A stretch of 64,000 bases of DNA from Streptomyces parvus (GTDB taxonomy: Bacteria; Actinomycetota; Actinomycetes; Streptomycetales; Streptomycetaceae): assembly GCF_014648875.1 (NCBI RefSeq), contig NZ_BMRY01000007.1, positions 366,627 to 430,626 of the forward strand. Reading direction: 5' to 3'. Under the pieces are notes generated by a model. It was not told the DNA's origin. It did no database searches and saw only the letters and a program-made list of their open reading frames with translations. Below, one piece after another: positions 52,858 through 61,585 of this stretch (the first letter of the stretch is position 1; the number at the start of each line of letters is the position of its first letter). The position numbers and the translations under genes are program-made.

Positions 52858-54333
52858 ATGACCATGGATCATCATGAGGCGCCCGTTCTCGAGGCCCTTG
52901 CTGCCTACCGGGACCGGGACGAGCTGGGCTTTTCACCGCCCGGCCACAAGCAGGCACGAGGTGCCTCTCCAGCGGTGCGTGCCGTGCTGGGCGACGCAGT
53001 GTTCTTCGGGGACCTCCTCGCCACGGGAGGGCTGGACGACCGTCAGGAGAAGTCCTCCGTTCTGCGGCGAGCTGAACAGCTGATGGCGGACGCCGTCCAT
53101 GCGGAGCACACCTTCTTCTCCACATGCGGCAGCTCTCTGTCGGTCAAGGCGGCGATGCTCAGCGTCGCCGCACCCCATCAGAAGCTGCTGGTCGGCAGGG
53201 ATGCCCACAAGTCGGTCATCGCCGGCCTCATTCTGTCCGGGATCGAGCCTGTCTGGCTGGATCCCCAGTGGGACGCGGAGCGGCACCTCGCCCACCCGCC
53301 CGCGTCCGAGACCCTGGAAAGGGCCTTCGCGGACCATCCCGATGCGACGGGTGCCCTCGTTACCAGCCCCACCCCCTACGGCACGGCGGCGGACCTGCGC
53401 GCGATGGCCGACGTCTGCCACCGGCGCGGCAAACCGCTCATCGTGGACGAGGCGTGGGGAGCCCACCTGCCCTTCCATCCCGACCTGCCGTCCTGGGCCA
53501 TGGACGCGGGCGCCGATGTCTGCGTGACCAGCATCCACAAGATGGGCAGCGGCCTGGAGCAAGGCTCCGTCTTCCACCTCCAGGGCGACCTGATCGACCC
53601 CGACACCCTCGCCTCACGGGCCGACCTCCTTGGCACCACCAGCCCGTCCGTGCTGCTCTACGCAGGAATCGACGGCTGGCGCCGGCAGATGGCCCTCGAA
53701 GGACACGGCTTGCTTTCCCAAGCCCTGGACCTCGTGGCGACGGTGCGTCGCCGCATCGAAGAGATCGAGGGGATGCACGTCAACGGGCCGGACGACTTCT
53801 GCGGGACCGGTGGCGCAGCGGAGTTCGACCCCTTGCCCGTGATCATCGACATCTCCGCCCTTGACACCACCGGCTACCGCGCTGCCGACTGGCTGCGCCG
53901 GCACCACCACATCGACATGCATCTCGTGGACCACCGGCGGATCAGCGCCCAGTTCACCCACGCCGACGACTCCGATACCGCTGAGCGCCTGATCGCAGCC
54001 CTGCTCGACCTGGCCCGTAACGCGCATACGCTCCGTCCCGCCCCCGCCGTGCACGTGCCCGCACCGGCCGAACTCCGCCCCGATCAGACGTGTCTGCCGC
54101 GCGATGCCTTCTTCGCCGAGACGGAGGATGTTCCCGCTGCGCAGGCCGTGGGCCGCGTCGCCGCCGAGATGCTGACGCCCTACCCTCCCGGCATTCCGGC
54201 CGTGCTGCCCGGCGAGCGGATCACCGAGCCCCTCCTGCGCTACCTGCGTTCCGGCGTGGCGGCCGGCATGAACGTTCCCGACCCGGCCGATCCCACCCTG
54301 CACACCATCCGGGTCCGTGCCGAAGAGGACTGA
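52858..54333 (+). CDS. PLP-dependent Orn/Lys/Arg decarboxylase-family protein
   Basis: The 491-aa protein has FSPPGHKQARG at the start, TCGSSLSVKAAML at the cofactor phosphate site, IVDEAWGAHLPFHPDLPSWA (PLP Asp and ring stacking) and TSIHKMGSG with the Schiff-base Lys. The C-terminal decarboxylase domain follows (MLTPYPPGIPAVLPGE). This is the Gram-positive SpeA/CadA-type short form. The amino acid cannot be fixed by eye; arginine or lysine is likely. ATG 52858 has GGAAAGG upstream. Confidence 0.87.
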   Translation: MTMDHHEAPVLEALAAYRDRDELGFSPPGHKQARGASPAVRAVLGDAVFFGDLLATGGLDDRQEKSSVLRRAEQLMADAVHAEHTFFSTCGSSLSVKAAMLSVAAPHQKLLVGRDAHKSVIAGLILSGIEPVWLDPQWDAERHLAHPPASETLERAFADHPDATGALVTSPTPYGTAADLRAMADVCHRRGKPLIVDEAWGAHLPFHPDLPSWAMDAGADVCVTSIHKMGSGLEQGSVFHLQGDLIDPDTLASRADLLGTTSPSVLLYAGIDGWRRQMALEGHGLLSQALDLVATVRRRIEEIEGMHVNGPDDFCGTGGAAEFDPLPVIIDISALDTTGYRAADWLRRHHHIDMHLVDHRRISAQFTHADDSDTAERLIAALLDLARNAHTLRPAPAVHVPAPAELRPDQTCLPRDAFFAETEDVPAAQAVGRVAAEMLTPYPPGIPAVLPGERITEPLLRYLRSGVAAGMNVPDPADPTLHTIRVRAEED

Positions 54334-54422
54334 CCACCTCACACCGGCAGCTCCGGGCCAGGACGCCGTACCCGACAAGGTCCGTCCAGGACCCTCGCCC
54401 CAACGAAATGGAGACCCCAGCC

Positions 54423-55023
54423 ATGCGTGCCCTCGCTCTCGTCTGCACTCTGAACTCCTCGCCCGCCCCCTCCAGCAGCCAGCACCTCGCCGAGCAGGTC
54501 ATGGCCCAATTCGCCCGCCATGACGTACAGGGAGAGATCGTCCGGGTCGCCGACCACGCCGTACACCCGGGGGATCGGGACGGACATGGGCGACGGCGAC
54601 GCCTGGCCCGCCATCCGGGAGAAGGTTCTGGCCGCCGACATCCTGCTCATCGCCACGCCGATCTGGCTCGGCCACCCCTCCAGCGTCTGCCAGCGGGTCC
54701 TGGAGCGCCTCAACGCCGAATCGTCGGAGACCGACGACCAAGGACGCCCGCACACCTACGGCAAGGTCGCCGTCGTGGCCGTCGTCGGCAACGAGGACGG
54801 CGCGGACAAGGTGAGCGCCGACATCTTCCAGGGACTGAACGACGTCGGTTTCTCGCTCGCGCCCGGAGCGGTCACGTACTGGGTCGGCGAAGCCATGCAG
54901 GGCACCGACTACCAGGATCTGGACGAGACCCCAGAGGCTGTCGCGACAACCACCGAGGCCCTCGCGGCCAACGCCACCCACTTGGCCCGTCTGCTCACCG
55001 GCGGCCCCTACCCGGCTTCCTGA
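54423..55023 (+). pseudogene. NAD(P)H-dependent FMN reductase/flavodoxin-like gene split by a frameshift
   Basis: From ATG 54423 the frame reads MRALALVCTLNSSPAPSSSQ to VRVADHAVHPG. At a run of five G near 54569 the reading passes to another frame giving GIGTDMGDGDAWPAIREKVL, LLIATPIWLGHPS, AVVGNEDGAD and the C-terminus at 55023. Removing one G yields a normal flavodoxin-fold protein of about 199 aa. As with the SDR at 51918, a homopolymer is involved, so sequence error and recent inactivation are both possible. Confidence 0.75.
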
Positions 55024-55185
55024 CGACGCTGCCCTCGGCCACGGATCCGGGGGATCCGCTCCGGTTTGAGCTGCTACGTCCGACGGTTCGGGAGGCTCGT
55101 TCTGGAATCATTGACAGGGGAGTCCAGTCGGCCGTGGGTAGGTGTGGGGTCTTGGGCACGGTGCAGGTCTTGGAGGAGCGAGCGG

Positions 55186-55974
55186 ATGTCCGGGTCGGAT
55201 GAGCGGCGGTATATGTCGGCGCAGGGCGCTCCCTGCTGGGTCAACCTGATGGTCGCTGACCTGGCGGTGGCCCGCGCGTTCTACGGCGAGGTCCTCGGCT
55301 GGAAGTTCCGCTCGAGTTCCCTGGACGATCAGTTCCTGGTTGCGACGGCCGGCGGCCATCCGGTGGCGGGGATCGGGGCCCGGAGGCCCGGCCTCGCACC
55401 GGCTTCCGTGTGGACACCGTACTTCGCGGTGCGGGACGCCGACGTGACGGCGGCGAGGATTCGTGAGCGCGGTGCCACGGTCGCGGTGGGGCCGATGGCG
55501 ATGGGCGATGGGCGGGTGGGTCTGGCGGCGGACCGGGACGGGGCAACGTTCGGTTTCTGGGAGGGCTACACGCCGGCTTGGTCGCCGGGGGAGGGGCAGG
55601 CGCCCGCCCGGATCGACCTGCAGACCCGTGACGTGTTCGACGCGGCGGTGTTCTACGGGGAGGTGTTCGGCTGGGCGGAGGGTGAGGACGTCGACGTCGC
55701 GTACCGGAAGGACCATGTTCTGGTGCAGCTCGGGGGCCGGGTGATTCTCTCTCTGCGGGGCGGCGGTGTGCAGACCTCTCCGCTGGCTCATCTGCGTCCG
55801 CGCTGGCTGGTGAACTTCGCTGTTGATGATGTCGAGCGGGCTGTAGCCGCCGCCACGAGCGCCGGAGGCGTCAGGCCTGAGCCTTCGCCGGCCACTTGGG
55901 CGCCTTCGGGGTTCTCGCGGACCCTGCAGGATCCGGACGGTGGCCTGTTCACGCTCTCCCAACGCGATGTATGA
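55186..55974 (+). CDS. VOC-family protein with two glyoxalase-like domains
   Basis: The 262-aa protein is a tandem of two vicinal-oxygen-chelate units. The first starts PCWVNLMVADLAVARAFYGE and the second RIDLQTRDVFDAAVFYGEVF; each ends near a typical DPDG/DRDG turn (AADRDGATFGFWEG, LQDPDGGLFTLSQ). It resembles the SCO/hydroxylase-like CFP30B group of unknown substrate. ATG 55186 follows a GGAGGAG site. The 189 bases to the convergent gvpK hold nothing recognised. Confidence 0.85.
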   Translation: MSGSDERRYMSAQGAPCWVNLMVADLAVARAFYGEVLGWKFRSSSLDDQFLVATAGGHPVAGIGARRPGLAPASVWTPYFAVRDADVTAARIRERGATVAVGPMAMGDGRVGLAADRDGATFGFWEGYTPAWSPGEGQAPARIDLQTRDVFDAAVFYGEVFGWAEGEDVDVAYRKDHVLVQLGGRVILSLRGGGVQTSPLAHLRPRWLVNFAVDDVERAVAAATSAGGVRPEPSPATWAPSGFSRTLQDPDGGLFTLSQRDV

Positions 55975-56163
55975 GGCCGCCCCCCCAGCGGTCCACGTCC
56001 GTCGGTCGCATTGCCCACACCCGAGAGTTCGGTGTCGGCCATGTCTGCCTCACAGAGAGCCATTGCCACGGGCCCAGGCCCGCTCGACCCCCGCTTTCAC
56101 TCTGCGCCCCTTCGGAGGCGTACGCCATTCGGGTGGTGCTGCGCGACGGGCAGGACGTCGCCT

Positions 56164-56442
56164 TCAGTCGCGGGGCAGCAGGGTCCCGAGCGGACCGAGA
56201 TCGAGATTGAGATCCTCCGGACGCACACCGTGCTGCTCGCAGAGTTCCTTCATCCGCTGGTCGAGCAGCATGAGTGTGGTGCCGATCTCCTCGACCTGTT
56301 CTTCGTTGAGGTCGCCCTGCTCGACCCGGCGGATGGCCTGCCTCTCCATGAGCTGCCGAAGCAGTTCGACCACGGTCAGGACCAAGGCCACCAGGTCCCG
56401 TCCCATCTGCTCCGAGGACAGGTCTACACGCGGTCCGGTCAC
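56164..56442 (-). CDS. gvpK: gas vesicle protein GvpK
   Basis: The 92-aa protein is helical and matches GvpK: LVALVLTVVELLRQLMERQA, RRVEQGDLNEEQVEEIG, and LNLDLGPLGTLL at the end. It is an accessory protein of gas vesicle assembly. GTG 56442 overlaps the gvpS stop by four bases. It is the last gene of the cluster. Confidence 0.9.
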   Translation of the reverse strand: MTGPRVDLSSEQMGRDLVALVLTVVELLRQLMERQAIRRVEQGDLNEEQVEEIGTTLMLLDQRMKELCEQHGVRPEDLNLDLGPLGTLLPRD

Positions 56443-56672
56443 AGTGGCCCTCCGTCGCTCCACGGGCAGGGCACACGTTCGTTGACCGACGACAGCAGCG
56501 CGTGCAACGACACTCTGACCAGGGGGACATCCGCGATGGCGATCACCAGGTCTCCACTGACCACGACGCCGGTGGCCAGTACACGGTCCAGCAGGTCGAC
56601 GAGCGGCACGCCGAGTGGACCGCTCAAGGGTTCCGGGCCGTCCCACGGCACCACGTCGTGTGCCACGGTCAC
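56439..56672 (-). CDS. gvpS: gas vesicle protein GvpS (GvpA/J family)
   Basis: The 77-aa protein has the GvpA-family core VPLVDLLDRVLATGVVVSGD followed by LVIAIADVPLVRVSLHALL. It is shorter than GvpJ and lacks a charged tail. In Streptomyces this position between gvpL and gvpK is gvpS. It overlaps both neighbours by GTGA, so translation is coupled. Confidence 0.88.
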   Translation of the reverse strand: MTVAHDVVPWDGPEPLSGPLGVPLVDLLDRVLATGVVVSGDLVIAIADVPLVRVSLHALLSSVNERVPCPWSDGGPL

Positions 56673-57511
56673 GCCTCTCCCACGAAGGAATACGGTACCC
56701 AGGGGCCCGACAGCTCGATGCGTGCTCCCGTTCGCTCTTCCAGCGTCTCCACCAGAAGTCTGACCTGATCCGCCCTGCCATCGGCGACGAGGTAGGTGGC
56801 GTTGAGCACGTGCACCCGCTGATCGCCCGACAGCGCCGCACCGTGGGTTCGCAACCGTCGTGACGCCGCAGCCAGACCGCGCAGTTCGGCGTCCACAGAG
56901 TCCGCGACCGCCAAGGCCTGTTCCCGGCGTTTCTCCCGTTGTACCTGGACGCCCCGCTTCCTGTTCAGATACGCGAGTCCCGCTCCGGGGGCGGGAGCGC
57001 CGCGTCCGCCGTCCGGCTGCAGCACACTTTCGCCGTGTGCCTGGCTCGGCTCCGGCGTCGAGGGCTCATAGACCTTCACTCCCCATTCGGCGTGGTGCGC
57101 GATGCGTTTCAGCGCTGCATGAAACCGGTCCGACTCATGGTCCAGGACTTGCCTGGCCCGGGTGTCGTCGTGGTACAGCGTGGCGAGGGGCAGCGGCACC
57201 ACGGCCGTGTGTGCGGCAACTGCCGACACCACGCTGTGGTGAGCTCGTGCGTATCGCTCGATCTCATCGCGGTCGGCGAGCCGGCGTTGCCAGACCGTGT
57301 CGGTGAAGTCGGAGCCGGGGACGGTCTGCACCACGGCGGTCAGCAGGTCCGACGACAGGAGCCGGACCGCTTCGCCGCCGGGCATGCCGGTCACCCCGGT
57401 GACATTCCATGCGCTCGTGGCACGTGTGCTACGGCAGACGGCGAACACGTAGGTGACGCCTTCGTCCGGGCGCGCTGACGCGGCTCGTGAGTCCGAGTGC
57501 TGCGTCGTCAC
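56669..57511 (-). CDS. gvpL: gas vesicle protein GvpL (GvpF/GvpL family)
   Basis: The 280-aa protein has YVFAVCRS near the N-terminus, HHSVVSAVAAHTAVVPLPLA in the middle, WGVKVYEP, and the family end LSGPWVPYSFVGEA. It contains both the N- and C-terminal domains of GvpF/L, unlike the gvpF of this cluster. GTG 57511 overlaps the gvpJ stop by four bases. Confidence 0.9.
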   Translation of the reverse strand: MTTQHSDSRAASARPDEGVTYVFAVCRSTRATSAWNVTGVTGMPGGEAVRLLSSDLLTAVVQTVPGSDFTDTVWQRRLADRDEIERYARAHHSVVSAVAAHTAVVPLPLATLYHDDTRARQVLDHESDRFHAALKRIAHHAEWGVKVYEPSTPEPSQAHGESVLQPDGGRGAPAPGAGLAYLNRKRGVQVQREKRREQALAVADSVDAELRGLAAASRRLRTHGAALSGDQRVHVLNATYLVADGRADQVRLLVETLEERTGARIELSGPWVPYSFVGEA

Positions 57512-57870
57512 CGGTTCTCCTCCCTGTCCCGGTCGTTCTCCCTTTCGAAGGGGCTGTGGGAGGGCGGCTCGAGTTCCGCGAGACGTTCTCTCAGTTCACG
57601 GTTCTCGTCCTCCAAAGCGTTGCGTGACGCCTTGGAACTCAACGCAGGGTCGGTCTCCCACCAGTCGATTCCCGCCTTCTTCGCGGTGTCGACGGAGGCG
57701 ACGAACAGGCGGAGACGGATGGTGAGCAACTCGATGTCGAGGAGGTCGATCTTGATGTCGCCGGCGATGACGATGCCCTTGTCCAGGACACGTTCGAGGA
57801 TGTCCGCAAGGTTGGTGGTTTGAGGCCCTGGAATCGGCTCACCGGTCTGCCGGAAGTCGAGATCGGTCAC
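57508..57870 (-). CDS. gvpJ: gas vesicle protein GvpJ (GvpA family)
   Basis: The 120-aa protein has the GvpA-like core NLADILERVLDKGIVIAGDI, then KIDLLDIELLTIRLRLFVAS, followed by GIDWWETDP and a charged coiled C-terminus. GvpJ is a minor shell or tip protein. With GvpS it is the only GvpA-fold protein here; the main shell protein GvpA is absent. GTG 57870 overlaps the gvpZ stop. Confidence 0.9.
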   Translation of the reverse strand: MTDLDFRQTGEPIPGPQTTNLADILERVLDKGIVIAGDIKIDLLDIELLTIRLRLFVASVDTAKKAGIDWWETDPALSSKASRNALEDENRELRERLAELEPPSHSPFERENDRDREENR

Positions 57871-58919
57871 CGTGACGCCTCCGCACGACGCCTACGGCTC
57901 CGCCGCTTCGGAGCGGGAGGCTCCTCTTCTTCGTCTTCCGCGTCCTCGTCGGCATCCTCGTACGTGTCGTCCGTGCCGTCTTCGTCTTCCTCGTCTTCGC
58001 CGTCCTCTCCCGCGTACTCCTCGTCCTCCTCCTCGTCGTCCGGGTCTTCGCCGTCGTACTCCTGATCCTCGTTTTCCTGCTCCTCCGCCTCCTCCTGCTC
58101 GACGGCGTCCTCGTGGGAGAGGACGACCTCACCGTCGCGGATCTCACCGCGCCAGCCTTCCGGTTCCTCTTCGGTGAGGGTCACGTAACGCTGGAAGTTC
58201 TTGAAGTCGAGACGCATCCGACGCCCCTGGGCACGCCAGAGGTTTCCCGTTTTCTCGAAGAATCCGGAGGGGTAGTACTCCACGACCAGAATGATCCGGG
58301 TGAGCGTCGGCCCGAGCTCGTGAAAGCTGACCGCGCCGCTGGTTGTGCCCTTGGCGCCCTCGGACGACCAGACGATCCTGTCGTCCGGGATCTGTTCCAG
58401 AACCGTGGCTTTGAAGCTGCGGGACGAGGGGCCGACCTTTACCTTCCAGTCGCTCTCCGTGTCGTCGCTCTTCGAGACGTCGCGGACGCCCTTCGCGAAG
58501 CTGCTGAATTCTTCGTACTGAGTCCACGCGTCGTAGGCCGTGCGCAGGGGCACGCCCACATCGAGAACCTCGATGATGTTCATGACTTTGCTGCCGCTGG
58601 ACTTGCGCTTGCTTCTGCCTCCGCCGCCGAGTGCGTCCTTGGCCTTGTCCATGACTGCGTCCTTCGCGCCCTTGGCCTTCTCCGAGACGAAGGCCTTCAC
58701 CGGGGATTCGCCCTTCAGCACCCGCGATCCGATGGCGGGCAACGAGCCCCCGTTCTCCGCGACATCAGTCAACTGCCCAGTCAGATCGGTGAGCTTCTCA
58801 CCAGCCTTCTCCGCGATCTTCTGCACCTGGGTGCTGGCGTACTTCGAGAATTCATCCTTCAGGCGGTCGACGCCCGATTCCTGCGTTTCGTCGGTCTCGG
58901 CCCGATCGGTCTTCGCCAT
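57867..58919 (-). CDS. gvpZ: GvpZ, SRPBCC-domain gas vesicle cluster protein
   Basis: The 350-aa protein has an N-terminal helical region (about 1-100) and a polyketide-cyclase/COQ10-like SRPBCC domain (about 110-265; IIEVLDVGVPLRTAYDAWTQ, VSFHELGPTLTRI). A very acidic tail of about 70 residues rich in Glu and Asp follows, then a short Arg-rich end. Its place between gvpY and gvpJ identifies it in actinomycete clusters. The function is unknown; a lipid- or protein-binding chaperone is possible. Confidence 0.82.
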   Translation of the reverse strand: MAKTDRAETDETQESGVDRLKDEFSKYASTQVQKIAEKAGEKLTDLTGQLTDVAENGGSLPAIGSRVLKGESPVKAFVSEKAKGAKDAVMDKAKDALGGGGRSKRKSSGSKVMNIIEVLDVGVPLRTAYDAWTQYEEFSSFAKGVRDVSKSDDTESDWKVKVGPSSRSFKATVLEQIPDDRIVWSSEGAKGTTSGAVSFHELGPTLTRIILVVEYYPSGFFEKTGNLWRAQGRRMRLDFKNFQRYVTLTEEEPEGWRGEIRDGEVVLSHEDAVEQEEAEEQENEDQEYDGEDPDDEEEDEEYAGEDGEDEEDEDGTDDTYEDADEDAEDEEEEPPAPKRRSRRRRAEASR

Positions 58920-58925
58920 GGCCCA

Positions 58926-59792
58926 CTACCTCCCGCTGCCGGAGCGCTTGGACGCTGTACGTTTCGCCGACGCAGATTTCCCGGCCGCGGACTTCTTGGC
59001 GGTCCTCGCCGTCGCCTTCTTGGTCGCTGTCTTCTTCGCGGGGGCGGACTTCTTGGTCGCTGTCTTCTTCGCGGGGGCGGACTTCTTGGTCGCCGTCTTC
59101 TTTGCTGGAGCTGCCTTCTTCTCCGACACCCTCTTGGCAGAGGGTGTCTTCTTCGCAGAGGACGCCTTCTTGGTGGGGGCGGTCTTCTTGGCCGAAGGCG
59201 CGGGCTTTTGCGCGGAACGGGGCTTTCGGTGCGGAGCCTTCTTGGCGGTGCCGGCGGACGAGCTCTTGCGCCTGGTCGGAGGAGTCGGCACTTCCTCCTC
59301 CTCGGGTTCCTCGTCTTCCTCTTCGTATGCGACGTCGGGCTCTCCTTCCTCGTCTTCGTAGTCGTCCTCGGGAGCGCCCTCATCCTCGTCGTCGTACGCC
59401 TCGCCCACGCCGTCCTGCTCCTCGCCCTCTTCCTCTTCGTACTCTCCCTGCAGTTCGTCCTCGTCGGCGGGCTCGACGAGACGCAGGGTGCGGTCGCTGA
59501 TGGCGTCCGCCAGCGTGCTCATGCCTCGGTTCGCGGCGACGGTCACAGCCTGACGTCCGGCCTCCAGCACTTCACCCCTGAGCTGCTCCTGCAACTCCGC
59601 GAACTGGGGTACCTCTCCCAGCCTGCGCACTCCCTCAGCCGCAAGCTGCCGCGGTTCGAGCCCGAAGCGTCGTCCCGCCAGATAGGTCGCGACGCTCAGG
59701 GCAAGCCGCCCCTTCTTTGTACGGCCCAGCACATATCCGCCCACTACGGCGGCTGCCAGCGCCACCTTGGCCTGGTCATCCATGACGGTCAC
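58926..59792 (-). CDS. gvpY: GvpY, acidic and lysine-rich gas vesicle cluster protein
   Basis: The 288-aa protein has an N-terminal hydrophobic and helical part (about 1-100; VALAAAVVGGYVLGRTKKGR). A Glu/Asp-rich middle (about 108-170) leads to a histone-H1-like Lys/Ala/Pro tail with tandem KKSAPAKKTAT units. The tail could bind nucleic acid or the acidic tail of GvpZ (inference). GTG 59792 overlaps the gvpG stop; ATG 59783 is an alternative. It lies six bases before gvpZ. Confidence 0.8.
   Translation of the reverse strand: MTVMDDQAKVALAAAVVGGYVLGRTKKGRLALSVATYLAGRRFGLEPRQLAAEGVRRLGEVPQFAELQEQLRGEVLEAGRQAVTVAANRGMSTLADAISDRTLRLVEPADEDELQGEYEEEEGEEQDGVGEAYDDEDEGAPEDDYEDEEGEPDVAYEEEDEEPEEEEVPTPPTRRKSSSAGTAKKAPHRKPRSAQKPAPSAKKTAPTKKASSAKKTPSAKRVSEKKAAPAKKTATKKSAPAKKTATKKSAPAKKTATKKATARTAKKSAAGKSASAKRTASKRSGSGR
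59020..59112 (-). repeat. 33-bp tandem repeat inside gvpY
   Basis: Nearly identical 33-bp units begin at 59020, 59053 and 59086 and encode the repeated 11-residue KKSAPAKKTAT motif. Copy number is likely to vary between strains. Confidence 0.85.
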
Positions 59793-60043
59793 CTTCCGTT
59801 GTTGGCGCGGGAGCGCTTCTGAGCCGCGTGAAGCCGGTCGAGCAGCCGTTCCTCCTCGGCCTCGAACGTTTCGAGATCGATGAGTTCCTCGTCGAGTTCG
59901 CGGTTGAGCTCGGAGAGTTGCGCACGAATCACGCCCGGGTCGTACAGCTCGCGTTCAGCTGTTTCCTGGAGTCGCTCCGCCACCCACACCACGCCGCGTG
60001 CCGGAGCCAGCGGCAGAAGCAGCAGTCCGGAGATCAGTCCCAT
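59789..60043 (-). CDS. gvpG: gas vesicle protein GvpG
   Basis: The 84-aa protein has MGLISGLLLLPLAPARGVVW, then a charged helical stretch ERLQETAERELYDP and LDEELIDLETFEAEEERLL. It matches GvpG in length and sequence. ATG 60043 lies two bases before the gvpF stop, so it is coupled to it. Confidence 0.9.
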   Translation of the reverse strand: MGLISGLLLLPLAPARGVVWVAERLQETAERELYDPGVIRAQLSELNRELDEELIDLETFEAEEERLLDRLHAAQKRSRANNGR

Positions 60044-60045
60044 CG

Positions 60046-60621
60046 TCAGCCTCCGGCCCCCGACTCGCCGACGAAGCTGTAGCAGGGCAGCGGGCCTGCA
60101 AATCGGATGTCGACATGGTTCCGACGTTCTTCCGCGAGGCGCTCGGCCGCCGCTCGGAACCGCTCGCTGTGGTCCCGGGGGACGAGGAAGGATGTGTTGA
60201 GCGTGCATCCCTGGACGTCGGGGCCCTTGGCGGCTTCACGGGCCAGTGGGGCGAGTTCGCGCATCACTTCACGGCCGGCTTCCGCGGCGCGCTGCGCCAG
60301 GGCGGTGGCAATCGCTTCGCCCAGCCGTACGCTGGCCTCGTATCCGGGGCGTCTGCGCGCTTCTTCACGCAACCGCCGGACGGCGGCTTCCTCTTCCAGC
60401 ACTTGGGCGAGGGAATCAGGCGCGGGCAGAGCCTTGACGTTGACCTCGACGTGGCCGTCGAGTCTCCTCAAGGTCGCCAGGTGGTGGGCCTCCGCAGCGG
60501 TCAGCTGGGCGAGCAGTGCGTCCTCGTCCGGCGCAACGACGCCAAAGCGCATCGGCAGGACGGGACCTCGTTCCGCCAGGCCCATCAGGAGATTCTGGTG
60601 CGCCAGCAGATCATCCGGCAT
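60046..60621 (-). pseudogene. gvpF: N-terminally truncated GvpF
   Basis: 191 codons remain from DDLLAHQNLLMGLAERGPVL onward: PMRFGVVAPDE, LDGHVEVNVKALP, RRPGYEASVRLGEAIA, CTLNTSFLV, and AGPLPCYSFVGE. A full GvpF has about 250-260 aa and starts with a YVYGI-type strand roughly 65-80 residues earlier. Upstream of codon 1 the frame becomes unrelated Arg/Ser-rich sequence. An ATG with a GAGGGGGAG site at 60621 means the stump could still be translated. The loss coincides with the missing gvpA and gvpO. Confidence 0.75.
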
Positions 60622-60793
60622 GCCGCTCCCCCTCGCACACTTCTCCCGGCCCTCGTTCCCATTGGGCGGACACCGAGAGCCGGGAACCCGTGATGACGTG
60701 CGATCGGTTGGCCCACACCGGTGTGAACAGGCGCTTTCCGGGCAACGGCGATCAAGGCGGAGATGCCGCAACAGCCATAACAGGAGAGTGACT

Positions 60794-61585
60794 GTGACGT
60801 TCACCGAGGACCGTGCAACCCAGGTGCGGAGCGATCTCGAAGCCGCCATCGGCGGCTACATGGTCGTCGTGGCCGGGGCCCTGCTCGATGAGGACGTTCC
60901 GGTGGCCTCCATCTCGGCGTACGGCGACTTCGACGACCCCAGCCAGGACGCCTTCGACGGCGACGTCGAAGGGAGCGTCGAGTTCACGCACGCCTTCACA
61001 AGATCGTTCCTGGGGGACGGGGGAGACGCGGGACTTCTCTGGTGCGGTGTCTCCGGGTGGTCCTTCTTTCACATACCGGAGAGCTCGGGCAGGTCCCTGC
61101 TCGACTCCGCTCGCTGGATGGGGGGCGGTCTCACACCGGAACCCGGGCGTGTCGCCGCTTTCCTCTCCGAGGTGCGGCTGGACGCCCGGAACGCCGGGAG
61201 CGGTGAGCGCCCCTTTTACCGAGCTCCCCACAGTGAGCCGGAGGTACTGCTCGGGCGGCTCCGCGTTCTCGATACGGCGGGTGAGTGCGTGGAGCCGTGG
61301 TCCGGAGACAGCCGGTTCACCTGCCTGCGGAGCTCCGCCTGCCAGCGGCGTGCGATGGAGGACCTCACCACCGCGGGCCAAGAGATCGTTGATGTGGTGC
61401 TCCACACCGGAGAGCTGAAGGCACTCACCGGGCTCCTGGAATACATCGAGGGGGACACCCCGCATGACGAGCTGCGCGAGCTGGCCCGACGCTTGGCCCG
61501 CGATCTGACCCTGCGTGCACGTGATGGCGTGCAGAGCGTCGACGACCACCGCGAAGCGTTCACCTATGCGGACGGGCGGCGATAG
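60794..61585 (+). CDS. hypothetical protein next to the gas vesicle breakpoint
   Basis: The 263-aa protein of no recognised function has a globular, acidic N-terminal half with a WCGVSGWSFFH stretch (about residue 88), vaguely like DUF6292 actinobacterial proteins. The C-terminal half is helical with CLRSSACQRRAMEDL and DELRELARRLARDLTLRARD. GTG 60794 follows CAGGAGAG; GTG 60788 is possible. It is divergent from the gvpF stump across 172 bases. Confidence 0.65.
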   Translation: MTFTEDRATQVRSDLEAAIGGYMVVVAGALLDEDVPVASISAYGDFDDPSQDAFDGDVEGSVEFTHAFTRSFLGDGGDAGLLWCGVSGWSFFHIPESSGRSLLDSARWMGGGLTPEPGRVAAFLSEVRLDARNAGSGERPFYRAPHSEPEVLLGRLRVLDTAGECVEPWSGDSRFTCLRSSACQRRAMEDLTTAGQEIVDVVLHTGELKALTGLLEYIEGDTPHDELRELARRLARDLTLRARDGVQSVDDHREAFTYADGRR

